From assembly GCF_030272615.1 (NCBI RefSeq), contig NC_081405.1, forward strand, positions 653,130,920-653,194,919: a stretch of DNA of 64,000 bases, in the 5' to 3' direction. The DNA is from Cryptomeria japonica (lineage: Eukaryota; Streptophyta; Pinopsida; Cupressales; Cupressaceae). The notes below the pieces were generated by a model, which made no database searches, was not told the DNA's origin, and worked only from the letters and a program-made list of their open reading frames with translations. The number at the start of each line of letters is the position of its first letter. Position 1 is the stretch's first letter. A program made the position numbers and the translations under genes. Shown here one piece after another: positions 25,702 to 38,200 of the stretch.

Positions 25702-26065
25702 ATCTCCCCTTTTGACATTAGTTGAGATGTTTGACAAAAACTACTTTCAAAGTCATAACTCAAAAACTATATACTTGCAAAATGACTACACTTGAGAATA
25801 TATACAATAATCAATGAGGTAGTATATGCAGATATACTCCCCTTATCGTTATTCTGTACATAACTCTGAATTTTGCATGTTCGGTTCTGTTCTGTGAGTG
25901 TTCTCTGAATGCTCTGTATATTCTGCTCGGTATACTCCCCTTGTATACAATACTCAAAATTGTGTTATCAAAACTGTATTACTCTCCAAATATAGAATTA
26001 CTCCCCCTTTGTTGGGTATTACTTTCCTCTATGTAGTATCATAATATTACTCCCCCTTTTTGACA
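25702..26065 (-). other. 3' untranslated part of NonA-1 with five polypurine tracts
   Basis: The tract adjoining the LTR (25702-25714, minus strand CAAAAGGGGAGAT) is the expected plus-strand primer. Four further tracts of the form AAGGGG(G)AGTA lie at about 25834, 25932, 25999 and 26048. Multiple polypurine tracts before the 3' LTR are described for the Sirevirus lineage of plant copia elements. Confidence 0.75.
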
Positions 26066-26365
26066 AACATCAAAAACTCAATTTCCATCCAGAGGCAGTA
26101 ATTGATCAAAAATAGACTTATACGTGGTCCGGGCATCGGTGATGGCGACTGAGAGTGAATCCTTTACACTTTCCATTAATGAATTTTGTGTTTGAATATC
26201 AGATAAGAGTGATATTAAGCCATCAAGAGTGCTTCCCTCTTGTGTAGTTGATAGGTGTGTAGCTCTGTTGATCTGTTCCTATACTGATGAGAGATGAGGA
26301 AGGAATAATATCTGAAGGGTCATTATATCCATCCTTATTTTATGCTCTTCATTCCTCAGTTCTAA

Positions 26366-29300
26366 CTATTGAGCCATGAGTTGTTGAAGCTTTGTATAAA
26401 AATTCTGAACTGAATTAGGCTCGGTGGTCAACTTAGTTGAGAGATCGGTGATCTCTTTCTCAATTGTATGAGTTTTATTTTTGACATCTTTAATGAATAA
26501 GGAAAATGTACATAGTTTCTGGAATAAATAAAGAATATGCTTGAGTTGAGGGGACAACTCAGCAATGAATTTGACAAGTTTTACCTTGCCAACAACAATC
26601 AATTTCTATACTTCCTCTATCATTTTAGCAGTTAGCTCTTTATCCTTGAGCTTGCTTAAGTACTCAGATGCATCAACTCCAGATGTTTCAATCTGATTTA
26701 GGAGTTCATCCAGTTGAATATGGATGGCTGCATCGGGTGACACTGTTGCTGAAGGTAGCATTTTTGTGAGTAGTGTCCTAACCTTCTGAAGTACTTTATT
26801 CTTTTTCTGTATGGCTAGTTGCTTCTCCTGTTCGGCCTTTGCTTTGCATAGTTCACCGAATTCAGTGAGTGCTTGCCCTTTCAATTTGGAGATGTCTACA
26901 TTGGGCAACACGATCGGTTTAGATAAGTCAAATTTGAAGCCATGCTTTCTCACCTTCTTCTCTTTTCCTTTGGTCGGTGTCACTAAGACAAGTGCTTGTG
27001 AGGCTTGCTTGACCCTCGGTAGGTTGCTCGATAGATGCAACACTTTGGTCAATTCCGGTAGCCATTGTAGTGTCTTTGGGTGGCTCGGTGCTAGGGGTCT
27101 CAGCTGTAACATTTGTAGTGCTTGTCTATGCTTGAGACGTCTGATCTTTGGTTGTATCTCCTGCTGCTTCAGATTTGTTACCTTCGGTGCCTTGCTCAGT
27201 GTCCTTGGGAGCTTTGGTTGAGATAGGTGGCTTCACCGGCGGATAAGGCTGAACTTGTTCTAAGACAGATTCACTAGAGACAAGTTTTGCATAAGTAGTT
27301 CCTTCAATCATTTCCTGCTCCGGTGCTGCTTCATCCATTACATCTTCATCAATTTGAATAGTGTCAACCGGGTCTGGACCTTCCTCTATGACATCTGGAT
27401 CTTGCTCGGTGACATCAACAATTTCAATTTGAGATTGTTCACTGACATCCTTTTGTTTGAAGATCTCTTGCCACTTGGCTTTTGTCTCATTCTCCACATC
27501 AATGTATAGCCCATTCATCAATTTTAAGGCTCTCTATTTCACAAGAAATTTAGAATTGTATGTGGTCAAATGCTCCTTGATTTCTACTACGGACATGTCA
27601 GGAAATAGATGGACTAGACTTCTTTCTCTTATTTTTCTCTCTGAGTCCATTGCATATTTCCATCTGTTATCGATATGTAAGTATAGTTCACTCGGAAGTG
27701 ACTTTGCTAGTTCTAATGGAGCTAGCCGAAACTTTAGAAGTGTACAGATGATAGCTTCTTCAATCTGTTGCTTCTCATCATTATTCCTACTCTCATACTT
27801 AACATATCTAAATCCTGCAAATCCACCGTATTCTTTAAGATTGGCACAAAAATTTTCAACACTGTGAATATTCACCTTTTTGCTTTTCACAATCTGGAAT
27901 TTATTTGCATCATCAGACTCTGTATCACTTGACTCTTTTGCCAAAATGAGTCTTTGAGTAGATTTCGTATAGGTCTTGGTTACCTTTGGTGCAGTAACAC
28001 TCTTTTGCTTCTTACTCGATGATGTAGTTGATGCTCTGGTGTTGGGTCTCTTTGTTGGTGGAGTCGGTAGGGCCTTTGTGATGTCCTGTTTCTTTCTTTT
28101 CAGAACTTTACCCTTTGGCAACTCTGTGCTCAATGTCATTGCAGCCTCTTGACCTTCTGATTCCTCTTCGATAATGGCAAGATTGCCTTTGACAGGTGTA
28201 GAGGAGGATTCTTCTCCTAATTTCTCAGATAAAACCTTTATCCTTTTTGTAGCTTTTCTTGTAGCCTTAGGTACTACAATGCTCATTTTTACTTTCTCCT
28301 TCACCTCTTCATAGGTTCCATACCTTAGTTTGGTTGCATGCCTTGGTAATGATAAATAGGCATCAATTTGTTGCTTTGTTATATCATAATCAATCTCATA
28401 ACCCATTGGTTGCAATGATTGAGTCCTCGGTTCAACAACATTCACATAACAATAATCAATATCGACCTCAAAACATATATTGTCCTTGTATTTTTCTACC
28501 AGCTGTGGTGGAATCCTGTACCTGTTGTGCATTTTCTCTTGGAATTTGCTGAAGTAATCATCCATGATATCATTAAAGTTATCTCCTAACTTCTTGATGA
28601 AGTTATTGATATGATGGCCGATAGGTCGGTGTAGCTCCCACACTACTTTACCGACTGAGGGAAAGAACTTCTCAAAGTAAAAAAACATACATACAAGTAG
28701 TGAACTAAACTTTAGTGTATTTTCCAAGTTGTTCTTCTTTGGCTTCCTTATTATGTTCAGGTTCTCAAACAAGTTCTTCAGTAGTACTTCACACAAGTTT
28801 ACTTTCATTCCCTTCTTCACTATTTTGTAGGCCAAGTCAATTGCAACACATGGTACACTGTTTTCCCTTGCAGATTAGAAGAAACAGTAACCAATAACTC
28901 TAATTGCAAACTTGAGTTTTGCATCAGTGACATTATTCAATTTTAGTCCTCGGTAATCAGATTCTACTCTGGTTAGACTGATTAGCTCCTTTTGTGATAT
29001 CATTTTCTGTGCTCGTGCATGATCATAGATGGGATACCCAGTGATCAGGTGAATGATTTCCTTAGTGATCTTAAATGGTTTCTCTTGTAGCCACATGAAA
29101 TCATCATGTACTTTTCTCAAGACAAACTTAACCCACTGGGGTTTGAACACACGGGGATAGACTAGGGCTTCAGTTGATCCCTTGATTTTGAGATGCTCAA
29201 ATTTGCTATCTAGTTTGCCATCAGTGCAAAGTTCATCATATGTGTCACTAATCTCTACATGACCGAGTTCCTCAACATGACATTTGGTGAAGAATCTGAC

Positions 29301-29447
29301 ATCTTCTACTAACAAGACTTGATCCGGGATGAGTGAAAATGCAGTTTTGTCATCCGGTTCTGAGGCAACTTTGGGAGTTAGAGAATATTTCAGTGAGGGC
29401 TTCTCCACATTTTGGACAACTACGGGGTCTTGGATCTTGGGCACCAT
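26366..29447 (-). pseudogene. NonA-1 ORF2: about 1,030-codon protein of unknown function
   Basis: The ATG at 29445-29447 lies in a good plant context (ACCATGG). The frame is open to about 26366 apart from four or five stops (near 28876, 27532, 27124 and 26604) and one frameshift near 27030. I do not recognise the protein. The first ~470 residues look globular, with aromatic-rich segments such as FFYFEKFFPSV and a conserved VEPRT...PMGYE block. A basic Ser/Thr/Pro-rich linker follows, with clusters such as KRKKQ that could act as a nuclear signal. The rest is acidic and Lys/Glu-rich with likely coiled coil. It lacks the DSG, YVDD, DDE or RNase H motifs of Pol. The homologous frame in NonA-2 shows it is a family protein. 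Its layout loosely recalls plant mobile-element-associated domains, but that is only an impression. Confidence 0.8.
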
Positions 29448-29990
29448 GGTAGGTTTCGGGTAAGATTTGACAAATTATCCTTAGGGTTTACAAATGATTG
29501 ATGCTTCACACTCAGTAGACAATAGCAATTTGACTAGATCGAAAACCAGCTAAACAATGTGAATAGATTGATGTAAATACCTCAAAATTCGCTCTGAATG
29601 AAGTTTGATCAGTTTGATTCGCTCTGCTTTGCTTCTCGAAAACTTGGGTAAATAAAAATGACCGCGAAAACACTTTTAAGTACTCAAAAATACCTTATCG
29701 GGCTCCGTGCAAGTTAGGTCAAGACAATAAATGCACTCGGTTCACCTTTTACCGATTTACACATTTTTCTGTTTTAACCGAGTAACTAACTTTCTTTTAT
29801 TAACTGACTTGACAGGTTTCCTGTATACACCAACTTGACAGGTTTCCTATATAGTATATAAACTGACTAATTGCATCTTAACTATGCAGATTTTGAATTT
29901 TGTACATAATAGAATAGGAACTGTTATGATTTAACATTTAGAGAGTGTAGTCCCTTTATACCTTTTCTTGACTAATTTGAAATAGGTGTA
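29448..29990 (-). other. Gap between NonA-1 gag and ORF2, leader-like
   Basis: Non-coding on the minus strand. It holds a TATA-like stretch near 29845-29870 (minus strand TTTATATACTATATAGG). A direct repeat of AAACCTGTCAAGT (copies about 29808 and 29835) overlaps the same area. About 380 bases of leader-like sequence then lead to the ATG of ORF2. It could contain a promoter for ORF2 or simply be degraded pol sequence. Confidence 0.4.
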
Positions 29991-30009
29991 CCTAACTTGG
30001 TTGGTAAGG

Positions 30010-31340
30010 TGCTTTCTTCATCTGATATCATTTCTTTCTTTTTCCAAATCATCTTGAATTTTTCTTTTATCTCTTCAGTGTCTCTTCTTGGTTGATCTCT
30101 ACAATCTCCAGCTAAATGTCCAACTTTGTGACAATGAAAACATGCCATACCAAGATTTCTCTATGATCTCCGGTTGTTCATTCCAAATATTATAAAATAG
30201 TTGGCACTAATATGTCCATATCTTCCACAACATTCGCAACATATCCTCGTATTGTAGTCCCATGGTACTGCTGCATATTGTCGGTAAGGATCTGTGTGAG
30301 TTCGGTAACCTCTAGTGTTTGCTCAGTGTGGATACTTCATGTAGTTCTTTTGCTTAAACCAGCACTTCTCGATACTATCTCCATATCTATTGCAGTTTCT
30401 ACACAACCCTTTGAATTTTGCCTTCTGATAGTTGTTAACAGACTTTGTCCTACATTGATTAGATGTGTGACCATATTTATTGCAATTGTAACAATATCCA
30501 TTGGACTTAGTGATATTCGGTTGCTTACCTTTTCTGATCTGGCATATGTTGGCAGTCTGACCTTGATTTCCACAGTAGTAGCAAATATGCTTCTTCCTTT
30601 TGATGTTATTCCTTTTTCCAGCTTGCTTTGATGATTCTCCTCTCTCAGTAGTATGAATTCTTTTCTCGGTTGATTCTTTTCCTTTGTAGTCGAGTCCTCC
30701 ATCTTTGTAGGGTCTTCTTGTATTCAGTTGCTCATCCAACATCTTTGATGCTTCATAACTTTTGTCCAATGATTCTTTGGATTTATTCTCTGTTTCAAGT
30801 TCACCAGTCAACCTTGATACTTCAAGTTTCAATGATTGATTTTCATCATTCTTCAGAATTGCTTCATGATGTGCATAACCTAGTTGATCTGTCATATTTT
30901 GTTGAATACCAGTTAACCTTATGATTTCATCATCTTTATCAGATACTAGAACTTCAAGCTATTGTTTCTCTCTTTGTAGATCTCTTGCTTTATCCTCAAC
31001 TATTCTTAATGCATCTAGATTTTCAGTCATCTATGTACTGAAATGTTCATGTTCTCTTTTCATTGCTTTTAGTTGATCATCCAATGCTTTGTTCTTTTCT
31101 TTCAACATTCCGATCATTTCTTCAGTCTCTTCAAATATACTATTCTCAGATGATGTCTCGATTTGTTCCACTAGCTCTTGAGAATCCTGCAAGTCATCAG
31201 ATAATCTTCTCCTTACTTTCAAAGATTTTTGCATTTGCCTTTGTATATCTGCAATCACTTGATTTACATTATCCAACTCTTCTTGTAGATACACAATCCT
31301 CTAAGATTGTTTGTAGCCTTCCATTGCTAAGATCTTTCTC
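30010..31340 (-). pseudogene. NonA-1 ORF1: Gag-like protein with coiled coil and five zinc knuckles
   Basis: Begins with an ATG near 31322, about 50 bases after the primer-binding site, and is broken by stops near 31304, 31031, 30960, 30320 and 30160. The N-terminal part is a long heptad-rich coiled coil (about 31290-30780). A basic linker is followed by five knuckle-like units: CYYC...C near 30570 with the His replaced by Gln, an intact CX2CX4HX4C near 30480, one near 30390 with Asp for His, one near 30230 with Tyr for the last Cys, and an intact one near 30130. This resembles the C-terminal half of CopC Gag (coiled coil then knuckles). The UBN2-type N-terminal domain seen in CopA and CopC Gag is missing. 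It probably binds element RNA. Confidence 0.8.
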
Positions 31341-31372
31341 TTTAGGTAGTTAAACCCTTTTCCAAGATTCAA

Positions 31373-31384
31373 TCTCTGATACCA
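31373..31384 (-). other. Primer-binding site of NonA-1
   Basis: Minus strand TGGTATCAGAGA, complementary to the 3' end of initiator-Met tRNA and two bases from the 5' LTR. Confidence 0.9.
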
Positions 31385-31386
31385 AT

Positions 31387-32561
31387 TATTAGGCCCAATA
31401 TGGAAAGCTAATGTATTGAGAGGGGAGGGGTGAATCAATACTCCAAAACTTTTCTTCAATAATAACCTTACTGTTATGCATAAACAGAATAGTGCAGTAA
31501 CATAAAATAAAGTTAAAACAAACAGATAACAATCATACATGATTCACTCCATAACACATATATTTTGGTTACGCAGAAACTCTTGGTTAGAGAGAAAAAC
31601 TGCAGTGGGGATGGCACCCACAACTTCACTACTACAATAATAAAGATTGCTCGGTTAGAGTTACATTTAGCTATTTCTGATAGCTTACCCTGTTAGGAGT
31701 ATCACGATCTGTTAGATCTACCTTACTAAAGGATTTTACAACACTATATAAATGTTGCACCTGGTTAGAGGATTTACAATTTATAGAATTGGTTAGAGTC
31801 TTCTACCCTGTTAAAGGTTTCTCTTACAACTTCACAATTTTACAATAAAATCATTACAAATATCTACAACTTTACATCTAAAATGCTATAGCAGATTCTA
31901 TGTGCTCAAAATAAGATTACCTAGCTTGTAGCATACCTCGATAACCCATATTGTAACTCGGTAAACCCTTCTGTTTACTCTGTTCTTCGACTGTTCACTG
32001 ATAACCTTCTTGGTGACCTCTTTGTGTCTCTGTAACAGTCTTCCTTCATGCATACACACACATATCTCACATCTATCTTGTTTCTAACCCTAAAATCATG
32101 TTTTATAAATAGTTCTCTTACAGCAATGATCTAATTCATTGCTTTGATCTTACAAAAAGATTCTTTGAATGAATAACTAAACAAAATATTTCATTGGTCA
32201 GATTGACCTTGTAATCATACACAATCTCCTAGTGCAATTTCCAATGTAAAACGGTTAGATGTGCCTCGATCTTGTAACACATTTTCATGTGCATGACTAG
32301 GTTCATTGTATCTGGTAAAACATTTCACTCGGTGAATATCAACTCGGTGAGTTAACTTTACTGCTTGGTAGCCATGAAACATTACTCGGTAAACAACTCA
32401 GTGAATACTGCGTTATGTGACTGCTTTCTTCTGTAACCGACTAGACTGTTCATACCAACTTCTCTGTGTGTACTGACTGCATGATTTAGTAATACTAACC
32501 GACTAGAATATATAGTATGACTTTGGATATGAAACTAATGGCAATTTGATAAGTAGTAACA
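31387..32561 (-). repeat. 5' LTR of NonA-1
   Basis: 1,175 bases, the same length as the 3' LTR. The gag-proximal end reads CTAATA instead of the expected CTAACA, a single C-to-T change. The outer end is TGTTAC, next to the ACATA duplication. Confidence 0.95.
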
Positions 32562-32566
32562 ACATA

Positions 32567-33537
32567 CTCCCCCTTAGAAATTGCATGCTATTAAAAAATT
32601 CATCTACTACTCCCCATTACAATTCAAAATTTTGACTTCACTACTACTCCCCCTTTGACATCAATGGTAAAGGTAAGCAATTACATGAAAGATAAATGCA
32701 ATATACAATAAAATTTGCATTATCATATATAGATATAAAAGTTCAAAATTTTTTACAATGCCATCTTAGAAAATGCATCTCCAAAATGAGACTTTAACTG
32801 CTTCAAATCATTGTGCCAAGTTTCCAAAAGAGTGTTAGTTATCTAAACATGTGTTCTGATTTGGCAAGCCAACTCCTCCATGGCATCAATTGTACTCATC
32901 TTAGATGTAGCTAGAATAGCTTCAACTTCCTTGTAGCCTCTCTGCAAAATTTCAACCTTAGGGATCAAAAGTGTTTGTAGCTCCTGCAGCGACTTAGTCC
33001 TTTTGACCTATTCATCCTCATATGATTTTAGCTTATGTTGAAGTTCAACAACCAATCTACCATAAATTATATTAGAATCATTTAGGGGGTAAATGATTCA
33101 CTTAGAACTTCAAGTTCCTTTTCATCTTCCTGCTTCCTTTTCATCAAATCATCACAAAATAATGAAAACTTTGCAACAGTGGATAGGATTTTACCTCCGG
33201 TTTCAATTGCTTCTTTAATATGATCTTTATTAATAGTCAAAGCAACTTTATCTATATAAATATCATTCATCAACAACTATATTCTCTTCTTCTTGTATTC
33301 CTTTTCCACATTCAAAAATGTTGCATCTTCAAAACTTTTCATCTATTCACCAACATCAACAACCAATTGACCTAACTTATCAATCGGTGTAGACAGTTTA
33401 TTTGTGTTTGTCTCTGGTAATAGACTAGACAAAATCTCAACTACACAATGTATTGAGTGAGATTCCATTTGTTGTTCCTTCATTCTTTTCTTCTTAGCTC
33501 TAGATTGCATAGAAGTTGCAATCTCTATTAGTTCTAT
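32567..33537 (-). pseudogene. NonA-2 ORF2 homologue, C-terminal piece, and 3' non-coding part
   Basis: Downstream half of the NonA-2 reading frame between the NonA-1 and CopC insertions. Coding sequence runs from 33537 to about 33082 with two or more stops. It has the same Lys/Glu-rich, coiled-coil character and order as the C-terminus of NonA-1 ORF2: a segment with SLLPET matches one with KMLPSAT, and KFSLFCDDL matches CTFSLFIKDV. The stretch 32567-33080 is non-coding and has polypurine-like tracts (minus strand GGGGGAGT) near 32567, 32612 and 32645, mirroring the layout of NonA-1. Confidence 0.75.
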
Positions 33538-35012
33538 TGAACACAATGTACCATTGAGAGGGGGGTGAATCAGTGGTTCCTAAATTCTTTTCTTTTTAAA
33601 CAACCTTGGAATACTAATTATTACCCTAAGCACTAAACAATCAAACTGGTAAGATAAATGTAGATATCAAAAGAGGCAAACAAACAAATACAACCCATAA
33701 CACCAGATGTATGAGGAAAACCCAATATGGGAAAAAACTCAGTGAGAAATGTTGCTGGAGTCTACTGCTCCAATTCAGCCTCACAATGTAATAATGGATT
33801 ACAATGATTCAGGGCACCAACCTAAGGAGCACCAACCCCTACTGATTTAGGGCACCAACCCAAGGAGCATCAACCCCTGCACCAAGCTCCAACTCGATGT
33901 TGTACAATGAAATATAATTTAAATACAAATATAACACTTGATTGCAAATGAGTTCTGCAACACCTAATCAATGGCTTTCTTCTAGTTAATAATCTCCTCT
34001 TCTTCACTGGTTCTCACACTGTCGATTATCAGATTACTCTCTCTGATCACTCACCAGTTAATCCTAGCCTCTCTTCTTTCTCTCTCAATCTCACACCACA
34101 CTATGTCACTCTTGGAAGCCTTCTTGATCAAACACACCTCTTCAGTTAGCTTAATTGTTAGACCTGTAATAGTTTACCAATTACTCTATCTCTACCGGTT
34201 AGACCCTTTCACCGGTTCGATCTTCATGTCATCAATAAGCAACACCAATGCCTCACATTCCAATGTGCGTTTTCTATATCTAGAGGTCTGCACCATGCTT
34301 TTCTATGTTTTACTATCACATGCCATTAGAGGCTTGGATGTTTCCTTCAGCAAATGGGTATGAAGATCAGATCTTCATACAAGATAAGTTCAATTACTTT
34401 CCATCTTGTCTTCCTCAAGCCGAAATCTTATGGCAACCTCCCATGACTTGTGGGTTCTTCATAAAAGTCAACCTACTTGCTAACCATTACGTAAATGTAC
34501 ACTTCACCGACTTGTGCATTATCACCACCTGGATACCAACTGTCATCTTTGTCGATATCCACCTCTTCTTGGTTTTCTATGTTGGTTTGACATTCTTCGT
34601 TGACCAAGATTGAATACCGGTTCAACTCACCTTACCGGTATAACCTAACTCTATTTGTGGGCCTTCATACCTGCAAACCTCTTCTCTCTTAGTGGTTCAA
34701 CTTGTCCTTCCATCAAACATGTTTGTCCTACTACTCAATCCATTTACCAACAACATTAATCTTCTTTGAGTATACCAGTTTACATCCATTAGTTCTTCTC
34801 TTGCTTGCTTGCTTTGTCTTGCTGGTGGTCCTGCTTTACTGGTAGATGATGCATTTCATGTGTACCAGTAACTTACCTTCTATCTGCTTACATACATATG
34901 GATTGACATCATCATGTCTTACTTCTCCTATACTGGTCACCACTTCTTACTCACTGGTGACCATGCCAAACCAATTGACATCAATGACAACTTAATGCCA
35001 ATAATGCCAACA
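33538..35012 (-). repeat. 3' LTR of CopC, with an internal deletion
   Basis: On the plus strand from TGAACACAATG to ATGCCAACA. It pairs with 40577-42272 but lacks about 220 bases that the 5' copy holds at roughly 41235-41490. The deletion joint is near 34200-34220. Confidence 0.93.
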
Positions 35013-35276
35013 ATCTCCCCCTTTGGCATTGATGTCAACTTACTGCAAGACTTCACACTGGTAGATTTCTTCCCCTTTGACACAATGACAAAGGGTTAGT
35101 GTACTTTATACTTCCCCTTTTATTCATACCTATCTCCCCCTTAGTCAAATCTTCTCTTAGATATTACAGTCAGTACTGAGACATACAACCTTGAACTTTC
35201 CCTATGATCAAAATGTGGTTCAAGAGTTATAGATGCTACTATGAACTCCCCCTTAACCATATAACTCCTTTCTAAC
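35013..35276 (-). other. 3' untranslated part of CopC with repeated polypurine tracts
   Basis: The tract at 35013-35026 (minus strand CCAAAGGGGGAGAT) adjoins the LTR. Similar purine runs lie near 35071, 35112, 35130 and 35245. This repeats the layout seen in NonA-1 and NonA-2. Confidence 0.75.
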
Positions 35277-38200
35277 CTAAGTGCATAAGGTAGGTGACAT
35301 AAATCCCAACTTGTGTCTTAATTACTCAAAAGTGCTTACCAGCAATGGTTTGGTGAAAATGTTTGCCACTTGTTCTCCTATAGAGACATAGTCCATCTTT
35401 ACTTACCATCCTTCAACCTTCTCTCTAAGAAAATGATACTTGATGGCTATATGCTTTGTCCTAGAATGCATCATCGGATTCTTTGATATGTTGATGGAAC
35501 TTTAATTATCACACCGGATGGGAATAGGATTAGAGTTGTCCACCTATATTTCCTTGAAGGTTTTCTTCATCTAAAGCACCTGAGAGAAACACATAGCAAT
35601 AGCAATGTATTATACTTCAAAAGTTGATAGGGAGATTGAATCCTGGTTCTTGCTATGCCATGAGACCAACTGGTCACCTAGGAAGAATACACCACCACTT
35701 GTGCTCTTCTGGTCATCAATGCAACCTTCCCGATCAGTATCAATATATGCTTCCAAGAGGAATTCCCCTTGTTTAGGGTACCACAATCCATAACTAACTA
35801 TTCCTAGTAAGTAACTAAAAATTCTGCTTATGACATTCATATGTGACTGCTTAGGCGTAGCTTGAAATCTAGCCACCATGCATACTGCCTACACTATGTC
35901 CGGTCTAGAAGTAGTAAGATACAATAAGCTTCTTATCATGGATCTATACAATGTCTGATCCACCACTGATGATTCATCATTCTTTCTTAATTATCTTCTG
36001 GTCACCATGGGAGTACTTACCGGTTTACAGTCCTCCATTTGAAATTTCTTCAACATATCCTTTCCATACTTGGTTTGTGAGATAAAGATTCCCTTATCTT
36101 GCTGTGATATCTACAAACCAAGGAAGTATGCCAATTCTCCAAGCATTGACATCTCAAATTCTAACTACATCTGTTCAACAAATTCTTTGCAAAGGGTGTC
36201 CTTGTTGCCTCAAAAAATAATGTCATCTACATACAAAACTACAATGATCATGTGGTTTCCATCTTTCTTGATGTATAAATTGCTATCAGTACTCCCCTTT
36301 TTGAATCCTTTCTCCTTGAGGTACTGATCTAGCCTTGAATACCATGCTCTAGGAGCTTGCTTTAAACCATATAGGGATTTCTTCAACCGACATACAAAGG
36401 TTTCATCATCATGTAACATAAACCCTTCGGGTTTCTCCATGTACACTTCTTCTTCCAAATTTCCATTGAGGAAGGCAAATTTTACATCCATTTGATATAC
36501 TTTATAACCCTTGTAGGCAGAAAAGGCTACAAACATTCTAATTGCTTCTAATCTAGCTACCGGTGCAAATGTCTCTTCAAAATCAATGCCCTCTACTTGA
36601 GAGTAACCTTTGCACACAAGTCTAGCTTTATGCCTAACAATTTTACCTTCTTCATTAATCTTATTGTGGTAGACCCATTTGGTGCCAATGATGTTCTTGT
36701 CTTCCATTCGAGGGACTAATTCCCAAGTCTTGTTCTTGTCAATCTACTACAACTCTTCTTCCATGGAATCCATCCATTTCTGACTTTTGCTGGCCTCATT
36801 GAATGTTTTAGGTTCTACTTCAGTCATGAGGCAGAAGTTGACTTGTTCATCCTCCTAAGCAAGTCTTCTCCTAGTCTACACACCATCACTCTTATTACCC
36901 AAAATATTCTCTTCCAAGTGTTTCATCTACACATATTGGTTAGGATCCTTTTTGGATGCTTCTTCTGGTTCATTGTCTGACTGAGCTTCCTCACCTTCAT
37001 CACTAGAATCATCATACCAGTTTTCCTATGATTTTCTTCCTTTGTGCATATCCTCATCAACTCTTACATGCACACTCTCAATTACTCTTCTTAGTCTTTT
37101 ATTGTAGCATTTATAGGCCTTTCTTTTAGATGAGTAACCAAGGAAGATTCCTTCATCACTCCTAGAATCAGACCATTCATATCTCTCTTGATGAAACACT
37201 TGCTTCCAAATACCTTGAAGTATTTACCTGATGGTTCTCGGTCATACCACAACTCATAAGGTGTCATTCTATTGTTTGTTCTTAGTTGAACCCAATTCAA
37301 GGTATATGCAATAAAATGAACCACTTCCTTCCAATATATGTCTGGAAAAATGGCCTCATTTAAAATGGTTCTAGCCATCTCCTTGACTATCATGGTCTTC
37401 CTTTCTACCACACCATTTTTTTGTGGCATCCTAGGGGCTGAGTATTGCCTTCTAATTCCATGTCTTTCATAGTAATCTTCAAACTCATTTGATGTGAACT
37501 CTCTAACCTAGTCTGATCTTAGACATTTCAACTTGCACCCACTCTACTTCTCCATCATCTTCCTAAAGATCTTGAATCTGTCAAATGCTTGTGATTTATC
37601 TTGTAGGAAAGTGACCCATGTCATTCTTGAATAGTCATCAATGAAGAGCATAAAATATCTTTCATCAGCAAGAGCTCTTGTCCTAGTTGGACCACGTAGA
37701 TCTGTATGTACAATTTCAAGTGGCCTTGAAGTGTTGTGTTCTTTTGTTCTGAATCTCACCTTAGTCTTCTTTCCTTTCATAGATTCATCACAAAATGTAC
37801 TTACCGCTTTGATGATGGGTGAAATATTTCTTACACATCCCTTTTTGCTTACTGCACCTAAGTTATTAAAATTTATGTGGCCTAATCTTCTGTGCCACAA
37901 CCAGCTTTCATCCACTTGTCCCAACATACATTGGGATTCAAGACATTCTTTTGGATTATATACATTACTATCTGTCCTCTTTCATTTGGCTACAGTCTGA
38001 CCAGTACTCTCTTTCTTTATCAGGAAGATGATAGAATCAAAGGTGAATTTGTAACCTTTGTCACACATCTGACTCACACAACAAGTTGTTCTTTAGGCCT
38101 TCCACATAATACAAATCATGTGCCTTCAGTTTTCCATCAATGTTTAGAGTACCTTTTTCCTTTATTTTGATGGATGAGTTGTCTCCAAATCTTACTCAGC

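Larger units (their letters stand above)
24527..32561 (-). mobile_element. NonA-1: intact-ended LTR retrotransposon without pol
   Basis: An 8,035-base minus-strand element. Its two LTRs are both 1,175 bases and nearly identical. The exact 5-bp target duplication ACATA lies at 24522-24526 and 32562-32566. Inside are an initiator-Met primer-binding site, a Gag-like frame with a coiled coil and zinc knuckles (about 30010-31340), a 540-base gap, a reading frame of about 1,030 codons of unknown function (26366-29447), and several polypurine tracts before the 3' LTR. I find no protease, integrase, reverse transcriptase or RNase H in any frame, so it must have depended on another element for replication. 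Confidence 0.93.

Noticed and set aside
33343-33546. A separate small gene starting at 33546
   Set aside because: Its apparent start lies in the CopC LTR. The frame is the continuation of NonA-2 ORF2 interrupted by CopC.
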